Source: Chitinophaga niabensis (GTDB taxonomy: Bacteria > Bacteroidota > Bacteroidia > Chitinophagales > Chitinophagaceae). From it: a DNA stretch of 64,000 nucleotides. The stretch covers positions 1 to 64,000 of the forward strand of contig JAFIGY010000016.1 of the NCBI GenBank assembly GCA_017849435.1. Reading direction: 5' to 3'. This document shows positions 33,549 through 43,122 of the stretch, one piece after another. The notes under the pieces are model-generated. The model did not search any database and had not been told where the DNA came from. It saw only the letters and a program-made list of their open reading frames with translations. A program made the position numbers and the translations under genes. Within the stretch, counting starts at the first letter, position 1; every line of letters begins with the position of its first letter.

Positions 33549-36500
33549 TCAATGCTGTTGTACTTTGGGTGGTATCAGCTTGTATACGACCGGTGTAACG
33601 ATCCGGGAAAGCAGGGTGGAACTGATCAATCCTCCTATCAACACGATTGCCAGTGGCGCTATCAACGGGTTATTGGAGATCGCGATGGGGATGAGGCCGC
33701 CGATGGCGGTGAGGGAAGTCAGCACAATCGGTAGGAAGCGTACTTCACCGGCCTCCCGGATGGCGGTTTCCAGATCTTTCCCCTGTTGTCGCAGCTGGTT
33801 GGTGAAGTCCACTAACAGAATGGTGTTCTTCACTTCAATGCCCGCCAGCGCTATAAGTCCGATGATCGCTACAAAGGAAAGCGAGTTACCGGTCAGCCAG
33901 AGTGCGATGGCTGCGCCTACGATCCCCAGCGGAATAACGGATAGGATGATCAGGGTACTTTTGAAGGTCCTGAATTCGAGGATCAGCACGGCAATGAAAA
34001 GGAACACCGTCACAATGATCACATTCTGGAATCCGCCGAAGGAATGCTGCCGGGATTCCACTTCTCCCCCCATCTCATAACTGTATCCCTGCGGCAACGT
34101 CATCTTGTTCATTTTTTCCACTACGTCCGCAATCACCCGGTCTGCCAGGAACCCTTGCTGCAGGAATGCCTTCACCGCCACCACTCTTCTTTTCTCCTGA
34201 TGGTTGATGTTCACGGGTGAGGTTTCCATGCGCAGGTCCGCCACTTGCGAGAGCGGGAACGCTTTTCCCTGGAGGTTGTTGACGTAAAGGTTCCGGAAAA
34301 TGTCCAGCGTGGGTCTTCCTTCTTTGGCGCCGGTGAGCAGGATGTTATAATCATTGCTGTTTTTGTCGGTGAACTTGCCGAGCGTTAATCCCGCTACGGC
34401 CAGCCTTACGGTACGGTCGATCTGCACGAAGGGAATGCCCAGCTGCTGCGCTTTTTCCGGCTGTATGGCTACACGGATGTCACTTTTCAGCAGATCCACG
34501 GGATTGTCTATATAGATCGTGCCTTTCGTTTGAGTGAGCATGGTTTCCACTTTGGCGGCGAGGGAGCGGAGTGTGTCCAGGTCGTCGCCAAAAAGGCGTA
34601 CTTCTACCGGTGCGGCTACCGGCGGGCCCTGTTCAAAATTCTTGACTTCCACTTTCGCGCCGGGGTAGGGCGTCCAGGCCCGGCGCAGCTTTTCCATCAG
34701 CGCCATTTTTTCATTTTGAGAAGTATGCTCCTCCAACTGCACAAATATCTGCGAGAAGTCGCTGTGCTCGCTGCGTTGCACCACATTGTAATAAATACGC
34801 GGATTGCCTTTGCCGATGTTGGACGCGAAATATTTCACGGCAGATTCCCTGCGCAACACTTTCTCGATATCCTTCGTCACCTGGTCCGTATATCCGAGGT
34901 TCGATTGCGGCGGCGCTGTGATATTGATCATGAACTGCGGTTTCTCCGAAGGCGGGAAAAGACTGAAGCCGATGATCCTGAAGATGCCCAGTGAGCCGGC
35001 AAAGATCAGTACAGTGGCAACGATGGTCAATACCGGGCGTTGCAGGGCTTTATCCAGCAAGCGGGCGTAGCTGCCGTGTATCAGTCGCTTCAGCGCGCGC
35101 ATGAAGATGTTCCCGTCGGGGTGACCGGCATGCGGTTTCAGTATTTTGCTGGTGAAGAAAGGAATGATGGTGAGCGATACCAGCATGGAAGCGAGCACGC
35201 AGAAGATCACAGCCAGCGGCATACTGCGGATGAAATCGCCGGATCCTTCGGGCATGAACACCAGCGGCATGAATGCGATGATCAGGGTTACGGTACAGCC
35301 TACCACGGCCATGCCGATCTGCCGGGTGGCTTTGAGCGTGGCTTCGAGGGCGCTGTGCCCTTCGAGTATCCATCGTTCTATATTTTCCACTACCACAATA
35401 CTGTCGTCTACCAGCAGACCAAGCGCTACCACGAGCCCTACAATGCTGAGCTGGTTCAGGTTATAACCGAAGAGTTGCAACAGGATAATGCCGATGGCGA
35501 GGGACAAAGGAATGGAAATCATCACGATCACCGCCTGGCGGAACCCCAGCGGCAGCAAGGTAATAGACACCAGTAGTATCGCGATCATAAAGTCCACCCC
35601 CAAACTCCCCAGTCGACGGTTCACATTCGCAGCCTGATCGAAATGTTCCACCATGTCGATATTCGGCGGAAGGGTTTTCCGGAATTGCGCCAGCACCGGT
35701 TTATAGATCTGTTGTGTTTTGGTGATGTTCTCGCCCTCTTTCTGGGCCGCCGCCACAAATACGCAACGATAGCCGTTCAGGCGGGTCTTGTAGGTTTCAT
35801 CTGCATATCCGTAGTAGACCTTAGCAATGTCTTTCAGGTAGATGTTTCGGCCGCCGCTGGTATATACGATCGTGTTCCGGATCTCGTCCAGCGAATGGAA
35901 ATTGCCGCTGGTTTTGATGTTGAAGGTACGATTGCCGGCATCTATACTGCCGCCGGGAATACTGGCCGTTTCGTTCTGGATGCTGCTGATCACATTGTTG
36001 ACAGGGATGTTCATCTGCGCCATTTTCTCCAGGTCCAGTTCCGCCCGTACCTGCTGCTCCGGCAATCCGAATATCTCTACTTTTTTCAGCGGAGCGAGCC
36101 TTTCCAGCTCATCCTGCAATTTGTCCGCATAGTATTTCAATTTATCACGCGGCGCATTTTCCGAGATCAGCGCGATCTGCAGGATGTTTACATCGGAGGG
36201 CTGGAACTTCCGCACTTCGATGTTCATATTGTCCGGCGGCAGTTCCCGCCGTTTGTTATTCACCACCCGCACGATCTCCTGATACTTGTCCTCTACATTG
36301 CTGCTGTACTTGTATTCCACGGTGAGGATGGCCAGGCCGTCGCTGATGGAGGTGCGGATGCGCACGATGTTTTCCAGTCCGTATATTTCCTTTTCCAGCG
36401 GATCCACTACCAGTTCTTCCATGTCTTTCGGGCTGGTGCCCGGGTACACCACGATCACGGAGTAGGTGGGCGCGTGCATCTCCGGGTCTTCGGAGCGCGG

Positions 36501-36596
36501 CATATTGAGGATGGTGGTGATGCCCAGCGCAACGATCATGATAAAGATCACCAGGGTGAACTGGTAATTCTTTACGGCATATTGTGATATTTTCAT
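33549..36596 (-). CDS. RND efflux transporter, inner-membrane pump subunit
   Basis: 1015 residues, the usual length of AcrB/MexB-type pumps. It has 12 membrane spans in two repeats, with SEDPEMHAPTYSVIVVYPGTSP near the N-terminus, VALGLLVDDSIVVVENIERW (the paired Asp of span 4 needed for proton transfer), FMPLVFMPEGSGDFIRSMPLA and the second-half ALAGIEVKNTILLVDF. It exports drugs or other toxic compounds with proton antiport, together with the adaptor and TolC-type channel encoded just upstream. Last gene of the tolC-adaptor-pump operon, 76 bp after the adaptor. Confidence 0.95.
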   Translation of the reverse strand: MKISQYAVKNYQFTLVIFIMIVALGITTILNMPRSEDPEMHAPTYSVIVVYPGTSPKDMEELVVDPLEKEIYGLENIVRIRTSISDGLAILTVEYKYSSNVEDKYQEIVRVVNNKRRELPPDNMNIEVRKFQPSDVNILQIALISENAPRDKLKYYADKLQDELERLAPLKKVEIFGLPEQQVRAELDLEKMAQMNIPVNNVISSIQNETASIPGGSIDAGNRTFNIKTSGNFHSLDEIRNTIVYTSGGRNIYLKDIAKVYYGYADETYKTRLNGYRCVFVAAAQKEGENITKTQQIYKPVLAQFRKTLPPNIDMVEHFDQAANVNRRLGSLGVDFMIAILLVSITLLPLGFRQAVIVMISIPLSLAIGIILLQLFGYNLNQLSIVGLVVALGLLVDDSIVVVENIERWILEGHSALEATLKATRQIGMAVVGCTVTLIIAFMPLVFMPEGSGDFIRSMPLAVIFCVLASMLVSLTIIPFFTSKILKPHAGHPDGNIFMRALKRLIHGSYARLLDKALQRPVLTIVATVLIFAGSLGIFRIIGFSLFPPSEKPQFMINITAPPQSNLGYTDQVTKDIEKVLRRESAVKYFASNIGKGNPRIYYNVVQRSEHSDFSQIFVQLEEHTSQNEKMALMEKLRRAWTPYPGAKVEVKNFEQGPPVAAPVEVRLFGDDLDTLRSLAAKVETMLTQTKGTIYIDNPVDLLKSDIRVAIQPEKAQQLGIPFVQIDRTVRLAVAGLTLGKFTDKNSNDYNILLTGAKEGRPTLDIFRNLYVNNLQGKAFPLSQVADLRMETSPVNINHQEKRRVVAVKAFLQQGFLADRVIADVVEKMNKMTLPQGYSYEMGGEVESRQHSFGGFQNVIIVTVFLFIAVLILEFRTFKSTLIILSVIPLGIVGAAIALWLTGNSLSFVAIIGLIALAGIEVKNTILLVDFTNQLRQQGKDLETAIREAGEVRFLPIVLTSLTAIGGLIPIAISNNPLIAPLAIVLIGGLISSTLLSRIVTPVVYKLIPPKVQQH

Positions 36597-36672
36597 CCGT
36601 TAATGTTTTATACTTTAATGTCGGATGGAACCTCGCATGAGTGCTTGGTTTCATGTTGACAGGGATTGATGG

Positions 36673-37737
36673 TTATTGGATAACACGGATCGCGGAGCTG
36701 TCCGTCAGGTAAGCGCTCCCTGAGATAATAAGCTGGCCTGCGTTTTCAAGTCCCTGGCTGATGATCACCTGGTCTTTTTCCATACCCGCGATCGTCACTT
36801 TCACTTTGTGCGCCGTTTTTCCGTCGCTGGTCACGAATACATAACCGCTGCTGCCATCGCCGTCCAGCAGGGCATCGTAAGGGATCGCCCAGCTGCCGGT
36901 GTGGCTGGCCGTTGTTTGAATGGCTGCTTTGCCGAACATGCCGAATGCGATGTTGGAGGGTTTTTCGCCGGTAAGTTTGATATCGATCGCAAATGCGCCG
37001 GTAGCGGGATCGATGCCTTCGGACCGGCGGGATACGAGGCCCTTGAATACTTTACCGGGGGAGGATTCCACTTCCACGGTAGTGGCATCCTGCAGCCGGA
37101 TGGAGGCCCACTCCCGGTTGCTTACGCTTGCGCGTAACAACCAGTTGCCGGACTGTGCGCCGTTCGTTTGCAGGATAGGCGTGCCTGCCTGCACCATTTG
37201 CCCCTCTGCCGCGAGCTTGCGCAGCACGTACCCGTTGCGCGGAGCGGTGATCACACTGTGACTGCGATTGAACTCAGCCGTGCGCAACTGTTGCGTGGCC
37301 ATATCCATCGCAGTTTTGCTGTTTTGCAACTGTTCCAGCGTGGCCACACTGTCGTTATACAAATTGGTGGCGCGCTGATGATCCCGGGAGGCTTTCTCGA
37401 AAGCCAGTTTCGCCTGTTGCACAGCTGCGTCTATCTCAAGAGGATTGAGTGTAGCCACCGTTTGGCCCTGCCTGATAGGATCGCCTTCTTTTACAAAGAT
37501 GCGCTGAATGATGCCGCCCGTCTTGAAAGAGAGCAATACTTCATCATCCGTTGTGAACACGCCGGAAACGGCGATGGAACCGGCATTGGACTGTGTGTTG
37601 AGCGGTAGCAGCCTCACCGGTATGGCGGTCTGTGCCGGTATTTCGGAAGCTGCGGAACCATGGCCGCAGGCGCTGAGGCCAGCTGCGGCAACAGACAGCA
37701 GTAAGATAGCACGGAGGAAGTCAGGTTTCATATACAT
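36673..37737 (-). CDS. RND efflux periplasmic adaptor, lipoprotein
   Basis: About 354 residues. MYMKPDFLRAILLLSVAAAGLSACGHG is a lipoprotein signal, with Met at 37737 or 37731; the longer open frame upstream overlaps the tolC-like gene and encodes Arg/Cys-rich junk. The body shows VKEGDPIRQGQTVATLNPLEI (lipoyl half), a coiled-coil hairpin around 80-150, RNGYVLRKLAAEGQMVQAG (second lipoyl half), then beta-barrel and membrane-proximal domains. It bridges the pump and the outer-membrane channel. It starts 4 bp after the tolC-like stop, indicating tight coupling. Confidence 0.92.
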   Translation of the reverse strand: MYMKPDFLRAILLLSVAAAGLSACGHGSAASEIPAQTAIPVRLLPLNTQSNAGSIAVSGVFTTDDEVLLSFKTGGIIQRIFVKEGDPIRQGQTVATLNPLEIDAAVQQAKLAFEKASRDHQRATNLYNDSVATLEQLQNSKTAMDMATQQLRTAEFNRSHSVITAPRNGYVLRKLAAEGQMVQAGTPILQTNGAQSGNWLLRASVSNREWASIRLQDATTVEVESSPGKVFKGLVSRRSEGIDPATGAFAIDIKLTGEKPSNIAFGMFGKAAIQTTASHTGSWAIPYDALLDGDGSSGYVFVTSDGKTAHKVKVTIAGMEKDQVIISQGLENAGQLIISGSAYLTDSSAIRVIQ

Positions 37738-37741
37738 GATG

Positions 37742-39115
37742 TTATTGATTGGTAAAAGGAATGTTTGGTAATGGATAACCGGCCTGCGCCCGTTCGATTT
37801 CCGCCTGCGATATCTGCACCTGCGCCCAGGCCTGTAACAGTTGCAGGCGGGCATTGGTGAGCTGGTTCTGTGCATCCAGCAGCTCTATGTACAGCAGTTG
37901 CCCTTCACGGTACACCCGGGTTTGATCCCGCAGATATTTTTCCGAGAGCTGCAATTGCGTTTGCGCGCTTTGATAGTTGGAATAAGCCGTGTGGTAATTG
38001 TTGGCCGCACGATCCAGTTCAAGAAGAAGCCCCTGTGCCGTTTCATTATAAGCAGTTTGCGCCATGGCCGCATCTGCACCGGCCTGTTTGATGCGGGCCC
38101 GGCGTTGGCCGCCGGTAAAGAGATCCCATTGCAGGTTCACGCCCCACAAATAATACCGGGTGGAATTGGAAAAGGTCCAGTTGTACCCTTGCGAGCCGAG
38201 GTCCAGGAAGGTATTGACTTTTGGTGTGAGGAGGGAACGTTGCATTTGCTGTTGCAGGAGTGCCATCTTTTTGGTGGTTTCCAGTTGCAGCAGTTCTTCC
38301 CTTGACTGGATGCCGGATACCGGGATGTTTCCGGATACGGTGAGTATGCTTGTATCCAGACTGACAGAGTCTTTCAACGGTTTATTCAGCAGGAAGTTGA
38401 AGTAGGCGCGGGCATTTTCCACATTATTTTTCGCCTGTGTGATTGCAGCCTCCGTCCGTTGTTTTTCCGTTTGCGCACGGGTGAGGGAGGTGTTATTGCG
38501 GATACCGTTCTGCAGCATGCTTTGGTTCATCCGTATGTTTTCCTGTACCAGTTGTAACGCGTTGTTATAGACATCTACCGCGCGCAATGCCTGGAAATAC
38601 TGGTAGTAGGCCGTTTTGATGTCCTTAACCAGCTGTCTTTTATACACGTTCAGCGCAGCCTGCTGCCGGGTAATATCTTCCTTCCGGATCTTTTGCGCAT
38701 ACCATATTTCCGTATTCAGGAGGGGAAGACTGGCGCGGAGTTTGGCATCGTAGAAATTGTCCGGCGACAGCTGAATAGATTGATTGTCCAGATGCGGAAA
38801 TTTCTGACTGCCCGTCAGCTGATTGAGCGTGGCGTACACAGGGTTCATCAGGTCTCCGGTGGGAATATCGATCGTGCGGCCTCCGCCGGCTTTGGTATAA
38901 CTGCCGAGGATGCCGGCCTGGGGCATGAAGAAGGCTTTGGCTTCCTGGAGGGCGTACATACTTTTTTCCAATTGGAAATTTTGTCGCGCCAGTGCCTGAT
39001 TACGGGCGAAGGCCTCCTGTATGTACTGATCGAGGCGGCTTTGCTGCGCATGCACAAAACCATTGCAAATCAGCAGATTAATAAACAGGATTAGGAGAAT
39101 GATCCTTGATAACAT
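37742..39115 (-). CDS. TolC family outer-membrane efflux channel
   Basis: 457 residues: signal peptide MLSRIILLILFINLLICNGFVHAQ, then two OEP repeats with long coiled coils (YIQEAFARNQALARQNFQLE; TEKQRTEAAITQAKNNVENARAYFNFLL; and the second repeat ending LLDAQNQLTNARLQLLQAW). It forms the trimeric exit duct for the pump. First structural gene of the operon. Its start codon abuts the TetR operator copy at 39115-39133. Confidence 0.93.
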   Translation of the reverse strand: MLSRIILLILFINLLICNGFVHAQQSRLDQYIQEAFARNQALARQNFQLEKSMYALQEAKAFFMPQAGILGSYTKAGGGRTIDIPTGDLMNPVYATLNQLTGSQKFPHLDNQSIQLSPDNFYDAKLRASLPLLNTEIWYAQKIRKEDITRQQAALNVYKRQLVKDIKTAYYQYFQALRAVDVYNNALQLVQENIRMNQSMLQNGIRNNTSLTRAQTEKQRTEAAITQAKNNVENARAYFNFLLNKPLKDSVSLDTSILTVSGNIPVSGIQSREELLQLETTKKMALLQQQMQRSLLTPKVNTFLDLGSQGYNWTFSNSTRYYLWGVNLQWDLFTGGQRRARIKQAGADAAMAQTAYNETAQGLLLELDRAANNYHTAYSNYQSAQTQLQLSEKYLRDQTRVYREGQLLYIELLDAQNQLTNARLQLLQAWAQVQISQAEIERAQAGYPLPNIPFTNQ

Positions 39116-39133
39116 AATGAACAGTGTTTAGTA
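39115..39133. promoter_or_regulatory. TetR operator copy 1, before the tolC-like gene
   Basis: TAATGAACAGTGTTTAGTA contains the near-palindrome TGAACA-G-TGTTTA. It matches the copy before the regulator gene at 18 of 19 positions. It directly abuts the tolC start codon, so bound repressor would block the start of transcription or elongation of the efflux genes. Confidence 0.7.
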
Positions 39134-39163
39134 CATGGGCAAAAAAATGCGATTTTATATCGA

Positions 39164-39778
39164 TCAATTTTTTATGAGTTTCAGGTATTCGGAGATGGCT
39201 GTTTCAATTCCTTTGTAGACATCTTCCTCGCTGATGTGCATGACTTTGAGCCGGCAGCGGACGTTGAGGGACACAAGCCCGTGGCCCATGGACCAGAGGG
39301 ACAAAGCAGCAGTTCTGCCATCTGTATACCGGATCAGTTTTCTCCCGATACATTCCTGTATGCATTGAACGAGGTAATTGAAACAGGCTTCCCCATTGAG
39401 CCAGTCGCCTTTCTCTTCAGCCGTTTTCATAGGAGAGCGGATGATAAACATCAGGTCGTACAGGTCCGGATGCGCGAGACCGAAATTCACATAGGCGTGC
39501 ATGATCTGTTCCAGCCGTTTCCAGGGACTTTTACTGGGCGCTTTTTCCAGGAAGTGTTCATATAGTCTGCCAAATGCCTCACGTTGCACTTCGTAGAGCA
39601 GTTCGTCTTTATCCTTGTAATAGAGATAGAGCGTACCCGGACTATATTCGATCTTCTCCGCGATATTGCGGATGGAGGTTTTTTCGTAGCCTTCCTCAAC
39701 GAACATGCGCATAGCGGCGTCTATGATCAAACGCTTCATTTCCTGCTTTTCCCTTTCCTTCCGGTCAGATATCCCCAT
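39164..39778 (-). CDS. TetR family repressor of the efflux operon
   Basis: 204 residues from the ATG at 39778. The N-terminal HTH is classic TetR: RLIIDAAMRMFVEEGYEKTSIRNIAEKIEYSPGTLYLYYKDKDELLYEV. The C-terminal ligand-binding part has YVNFGLAHPDLYDLMF, seen in TetR_C regulators of efflux. The gene precedes tolC by 48 bp on the same strand. A longer open frame upstream (to 40306) runs through the promoter and operator and is not real. It probably represses itself and the pump through the paired operators and is released by a pump substrate. Confidence 0.93.
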   Translation of the reverse strand: MGISDRKEREKQEMKRLIIDAAMRMFVEEGYEKTSIRNIAEKIEYSPGTLYLYYKDKDELLYEVQREAFGRLYEHFLEKAPSKSPWKRLEQIMHAYVNFGLAHPDLYDLMFIIRSPMKTAEEKGDWLNGEACFNYLVQCIQECIGRKLIRYTDGRTAALSLWSMGHGLVSLNVRCRLKVMHISEEDVYKGIETAISEYLKLIKN

Positions 39779-39797
39779 GCTGAGAAAGTTTACAATG

Positions 39798-39830
39798 CAA
39801 ATATAATGAACACTGTTTAGTAATGCCAAA
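39798..39830 (-). promoter_or_regulatory. Promoter of tetR with operator copy 2 between -33 and -7
   Basis: On the minus strand, TTTG (39830-39827) and an exact TATATTTG -7 element (39805-39798) are 21 bases apart. Between them, at 39804-39822 on the plus strand, lies TAATGAACACTGTTTAGTA, the second operator copy. A repressor bound there would cover the promoter core. This is the best-formed promoter in the window. Confidence 0.75.
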
Positions 39831-39877
39831 TTAATTTTTCGGAGGAATAGATTTTTATATTTTGCGATCATAAGATA

Positions 39878-40441
39878 ATGAAGATGATAAGATTTGCGCG
39901 TTCTACAGATGCGTCTGCTGTTGTGCCGCTGCTTTTTCAGGCCATGCAGGAGATTGCCTGCAAGCTGGCAGGTACGGAGGATATGGCGGTAGTGCGGCCA
40001 TTGTTCGAGTATTTCTTTCAGCAGGAAGGGAATCAATATAGTTATAACAATACATTGGTGTTTGAAGAAGACGGACGTATCGGGGGGATGATCACAGCGT
40101 ATGACGGCGCTTTGCTGGATGCATTGCGGGAACCTGTGCTGGCGCATATCCGGACGGTGTTGCGGCACAGTTATATACCTGAAAAGGAGACGGAAGCGGG
40201 GGAGTATTATTTGGACAGTATCGCCGTATCTGAGGATAGCAGGGGAAGAGGGATCGGGCGGCAGTTGATCGCTGCGGCGATGGAAAGGGCGAAGCAGGAA
40301 GGGCACCGGTATGCCGGGTTATTGGTGAGTGAGGAGAACCCCTCGGCCCAACGCCTCTATGAAAGACTGGGCTTCTTCGTCAAAGGGTTCAGGGAATTCG
40401 CAGGTGGACGGTATAAGCACATGGTGAAGGAATTGATCTGA
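39878..40441 (+). CDS. GNAT family N-acetyltransferase
   Basis: 187 residues. The acetyl-CoA site is evident: YYLDSIAVSEDSRGRGIGRQLIAAAMERA, with the Q/RxxGxG/A motif as RGRGIG, then a helix, GLLVSEENPSAQRLYERLGFFVKG. The N-terminal RFARSTDASAVVPLLFQAM is the usual GNAT first strand and helix. Substrate unknown. It is divergent from tetR, 99 bp between starts. Confidence 0.9.
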   Translation: MKMIRFARSTDASAVVPLLFQAMQEIACKLAGTEDMAVVRPLFEYFFQQEGNQYSYNNTLVFEEDGRIGGMITAYDGALLDALREPVLAHIRTVLRHSYIPEKETEAGEYYLDSIAVSEDSRGRGIGRQLIAAAMERAKQEGHRYAGLLVSEENPSAQRLYERLGFFVKGFREFAGGRYKHMVKELI

Positions 40442-40594
40442 GGTTTCCAATTCCCTTTCATTTTTCTCACATCATCCCAAAAAACACGCATCGATATATC
40501 TCATCCCCGGATTTACCATCCATCCATTATTTGCCCTCCCTTCAACCTTTTTGGGCTACTTTTGGCGGCATTATCTAAATCTGTGTAAGCTGAC

Positions 40595-43045
40595 ATGAGG
40601 AAATCCGTTATTTTATCGCTGGTAACCATCTTCTGCATAAACATCATCACCCGCGCACAACAACAGGAAGGAAACAATGCCGTTATATTGGGAAAGCTAT
40701 TAGACGCGCAATCCGGTAAACCCGTGGAATATGCTTCCGTGGCTCTGCTGCGAACAGGAGACTCCTCCCTGCTGGCGGGGATGCTTTCGAAAGGTAACGG
40801 GGATTTTGACTTCAGGGGATTGAAGCCGGGAACATATCTGCTCAAAATATACTTCATCGGTTACGAAACCTTTTTCCGGAATGTAACAGTAAAGAATACT
40901 GCAGACGTGGGGAATATTCGCCTGAAAGCAACTGCTAAATCCCTGAAAGGAGTGGAAGTAGTGGGAGAGAAGCCGGCATTCACCATGGAGATAGATAAAA
41001 GGGTCTTTAATGTGGAGAAGAATCTCGCAAGTGTGGGAGGCACGGCTACGGATGTATTGCGGCAGGTGCCTTCTGTGAATGTGGACATCGACGGGAACGT
41101 GACCGTTCGCAATGGCAGTCCTACTATTTTCATAGACGGACGCCCCAGCACGCTCACCCTCGATCAGATCCCGGCGGAAGCCATCGCCAACGTGGAAGTG
41201 GTGACGAACCCCTCGGCCAAATACGACGCTGAAGGCATGAGCGGCATCCTCAACATCGTGCTGAAGAAGAACCGCAGAGCGGGGATCAACGGACTCGTGA
41301 CAGCGGGCATCGGTACCACGGGAAGCACCAATGGCGGCCTGGACCTCAACATCCGCCAGGGCAGGATCAACTTCTTCGTAAACTACAGCATCCGTGACCG
41401 GAGATCGCCGATGCAGCAGCATATGTTCCGCAAGAATCTTTTTAAAGACACCACCACCTATCTCGATCAATACCAGCAAGGCGATTTCGGGCGCACTTTC
41501 CAATCCGGGCGCATTGGTTTCGACTGTTTTTTGGATAACCGCAATACCATCACCATATCGGAAGGTCTGACAGGCGGCGATTTCAATAACCTCAACGATC
41601 AGACGGTGTTTGACCTCGATGAACATCAGCACCGCGTTCGCTATGGGAACGGACGGAACGACAGCCGGAACAGGTTTCGCAATTATACCACCCAGATCGG
41701 TTATAAAAGAACGTTCACAAAAGAAGGCCGGGAACTGACGGCGGACTTTACCTATAACCGGGCCAATAATACCAACAGCAACAACTACAACCTGCAATAT
41801 TTCAATATGCAGCACGAGGAGATCACTGCTCCTAACCAGCCTGAACTTCGCTACGGTAAAGGAAACGGGAATACCACCTATTACACCGGGCAGGTAGATT
41901 TTGTGAATCCGCTGGGAGAGAAGTCGAAGATCGAAGCAGGGCTGCGTACCACCGCCCGCGTTTTCAACAACCTGCTGAATACCTATGGAAAAGATTTCAG
42001 CACCGGCGAATTCCGCTATGACTCCGCCCTTTCCAATAATTATCATTACCGCGAAATGATCAATGCTGCCTATATCAGCTACACCGGCGGATATGGTAAT
42101 TTTGGCTTTCAGACCGGTTTACGGGCGGAACAATCCTTTTACGACGGTGAAATGCGCAATGTCAAAGGAGCTTCCTACAAGATCGATTACCCGATAGGAC
42201 TTTTCCCAAGCGTGTTCCTTTCCCAGAAACTGAAAGGCGGGCACGAGTTGCAACTTAATTATAGTCGCCGCATCCAGCGCCCCTGGTTCCGCGATCTCCT
42301 GCCGAACATCGAGTACAACGCGCAAACTGCCAGAAGGGGGAATCCTGCGTTGAAACCGGAATTCACCAACTCCTTCGAGCTTTCTTACCTGAAAGACATC
42401 GCCCGGAAACATCATATCCTTGCATCCGTCTATTTCCGGAATACGAATAATGCCATGACCACTTTTTATGTGGATACCACATTGGTGCTGGATGGGCAAC
42501 AACGGCAGGTATTGCTCAGTTATCCCGTGAATGCCAGTCACCGTAATTCATTTGGCGCGGAACTGACCCTGCGCAACCAGGTGACGGCTTTCTGGGACAT
42601 CATGACCAATGTGAACCTGGCACAAACGAAGATCAATGCCGGCAATCTCAGTAATCAGGGTTTCGTATGGTTCGGCAAGATTAACAGCAATACCAAACTG
42701 CCATGGAGCCTGACCCTGCAACTGACCGGGGAATATGAATCCAAACGCATCCTGCCGCAGGGCGAAGAGGCGCCGCAATACCAGGTGAATGCCGCTGTGA
42801 AGAAGGATCTGCTGGCAAAGAAGAATTTGTCCATATCCCTTGGCCTGAATGATCTTTTCAATACAGACCGGAACCTGAGCCGGACCAAAACAACGCTTTC
42901 CGAATCCGAGCGTTACCGCAAGCGTGTTTCCCGGGAGCTGCGGGTGAACCTGAGCTGGCGTTTCGGTAAAATGGATACGCATCTTTTCAAAAAGAAAGGA
43001 AGAGGAGAAGGTGATGGTGGCGACATGGGCGGGGAAGGATTTTGA
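40595..43045 (+). CDS. TonB receptor-like outer-membrane beta-barrel protein (OMP_b-brl_3 type)
   Basis: 816 residues: signal peptide; CarboxypepD_reg domain (AVILGKLLDAQSGKPVEYASVAL, ~25-110); plug-like domain with VLRQVPSVNVDIDGNVTVRNG, PTIFIDGRPSTLTLDQIPAEAI and NPSAKYDAEGMSGILNIVLKK; then a large barrel with HELQLNYSRRIQRP and the FGKMDTHLF end. The tail is a low-complexity Gly/Glu/Asp run (RGEGDGGDMGGEGF). The family occurs widely in Bacteroidota and is thought to move substrates or peptides through the outer membrane. Single gene. Confidence 0.9.
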   Translation: MRKSVILSLVTIFCINIITRAQQQEGNNAVILGKLLDAQSGKPVEYASVALLRTGDSSLLAGMLSKGNGDFDFRGLKPGTYLLKIYFIGYETFFRNVTVKNTADVGNIRLKATAKSLKGVEVVGEKPAFTMEIDKRVFNVEKNLASVGGTATDVLRQVPSVNVDIDGNVTVRNGSPTIFIDGRPSTLTLDQIPAEAIANVEVVTNPSAKYDAEGMSGILNIVLKKNRRAGINGLVTAGIGTTGSTNGGLDLNIRQGRINFFVNYSIRDRRSPMQQHMFRKNLFKDTTTYLDQYQQGDFGRTFQSGRIGFDCFLDNRNTITISEGLTGGDFNNLNDQTVFDLDEHQHRVRYGNGRNDSRNRFRNYTTQIGYKRTFTKEGRELTADFTYNRANNTNSNNYNLQYFNMQHEEITAPNQPELRYGKGNGNTTYYTGQVDFVNPLGEKSKIEAGLRTTARVFNNLLNTYGKDFSTGEFRYDSALSNNYHYREMINAAYISYTGGYGNFGFQTGLRAEQSFYDGEMRNVKGASYKIDYPIGLFPSVFLSQKLKGGHELQLNYSRRIQRPWFRDLLPNIEYNAQTARRGNPALKPEFTNSFELSYLKDIARKHHILASVYFRNTNNAMTTFYVDTTLVLDGQQRQVLLSYPVNASHRNSFGAELTLRNQVTAFWDIMTNVNLAQTKINAGNLSNQGFVWFGKINSNTKLPWSLTLQLTGEYESKRILPQGEEAPQYQVNAAVKKDLLAKKNLSISLGLNDLFNTDRNLSRTKTTLSESERYRKRVSRELRVNLSWRFGKMDTHLFKKKGRGEGDGGDMGGEGF

Positions 43046-43122
43046 TACAAGGATTCTTCATTTACAGGATTTACGGGAATTTCTTGCTATATTGACCTTG
43101 CCATCAAACAGCACAACCTGTT

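Noticed and set aside
35643-36587. 314-codon plus-strand open frame
   Set aside because: Antisense to the RND pump; a compositional shadow.
39779-40306. Long N-terminal extension of the TetR frame
   Set aside because: It runs through the regulator's own promoter and operator and into the divergent GNAT gene. The HTH starts right after the Met at 39778.
40700-42046. 448-codon minus-strand open frame
   Set aside because: Antisense shadow of the outer-membrane barrel gene, with no recognisable domain and a low-plausibility composition.
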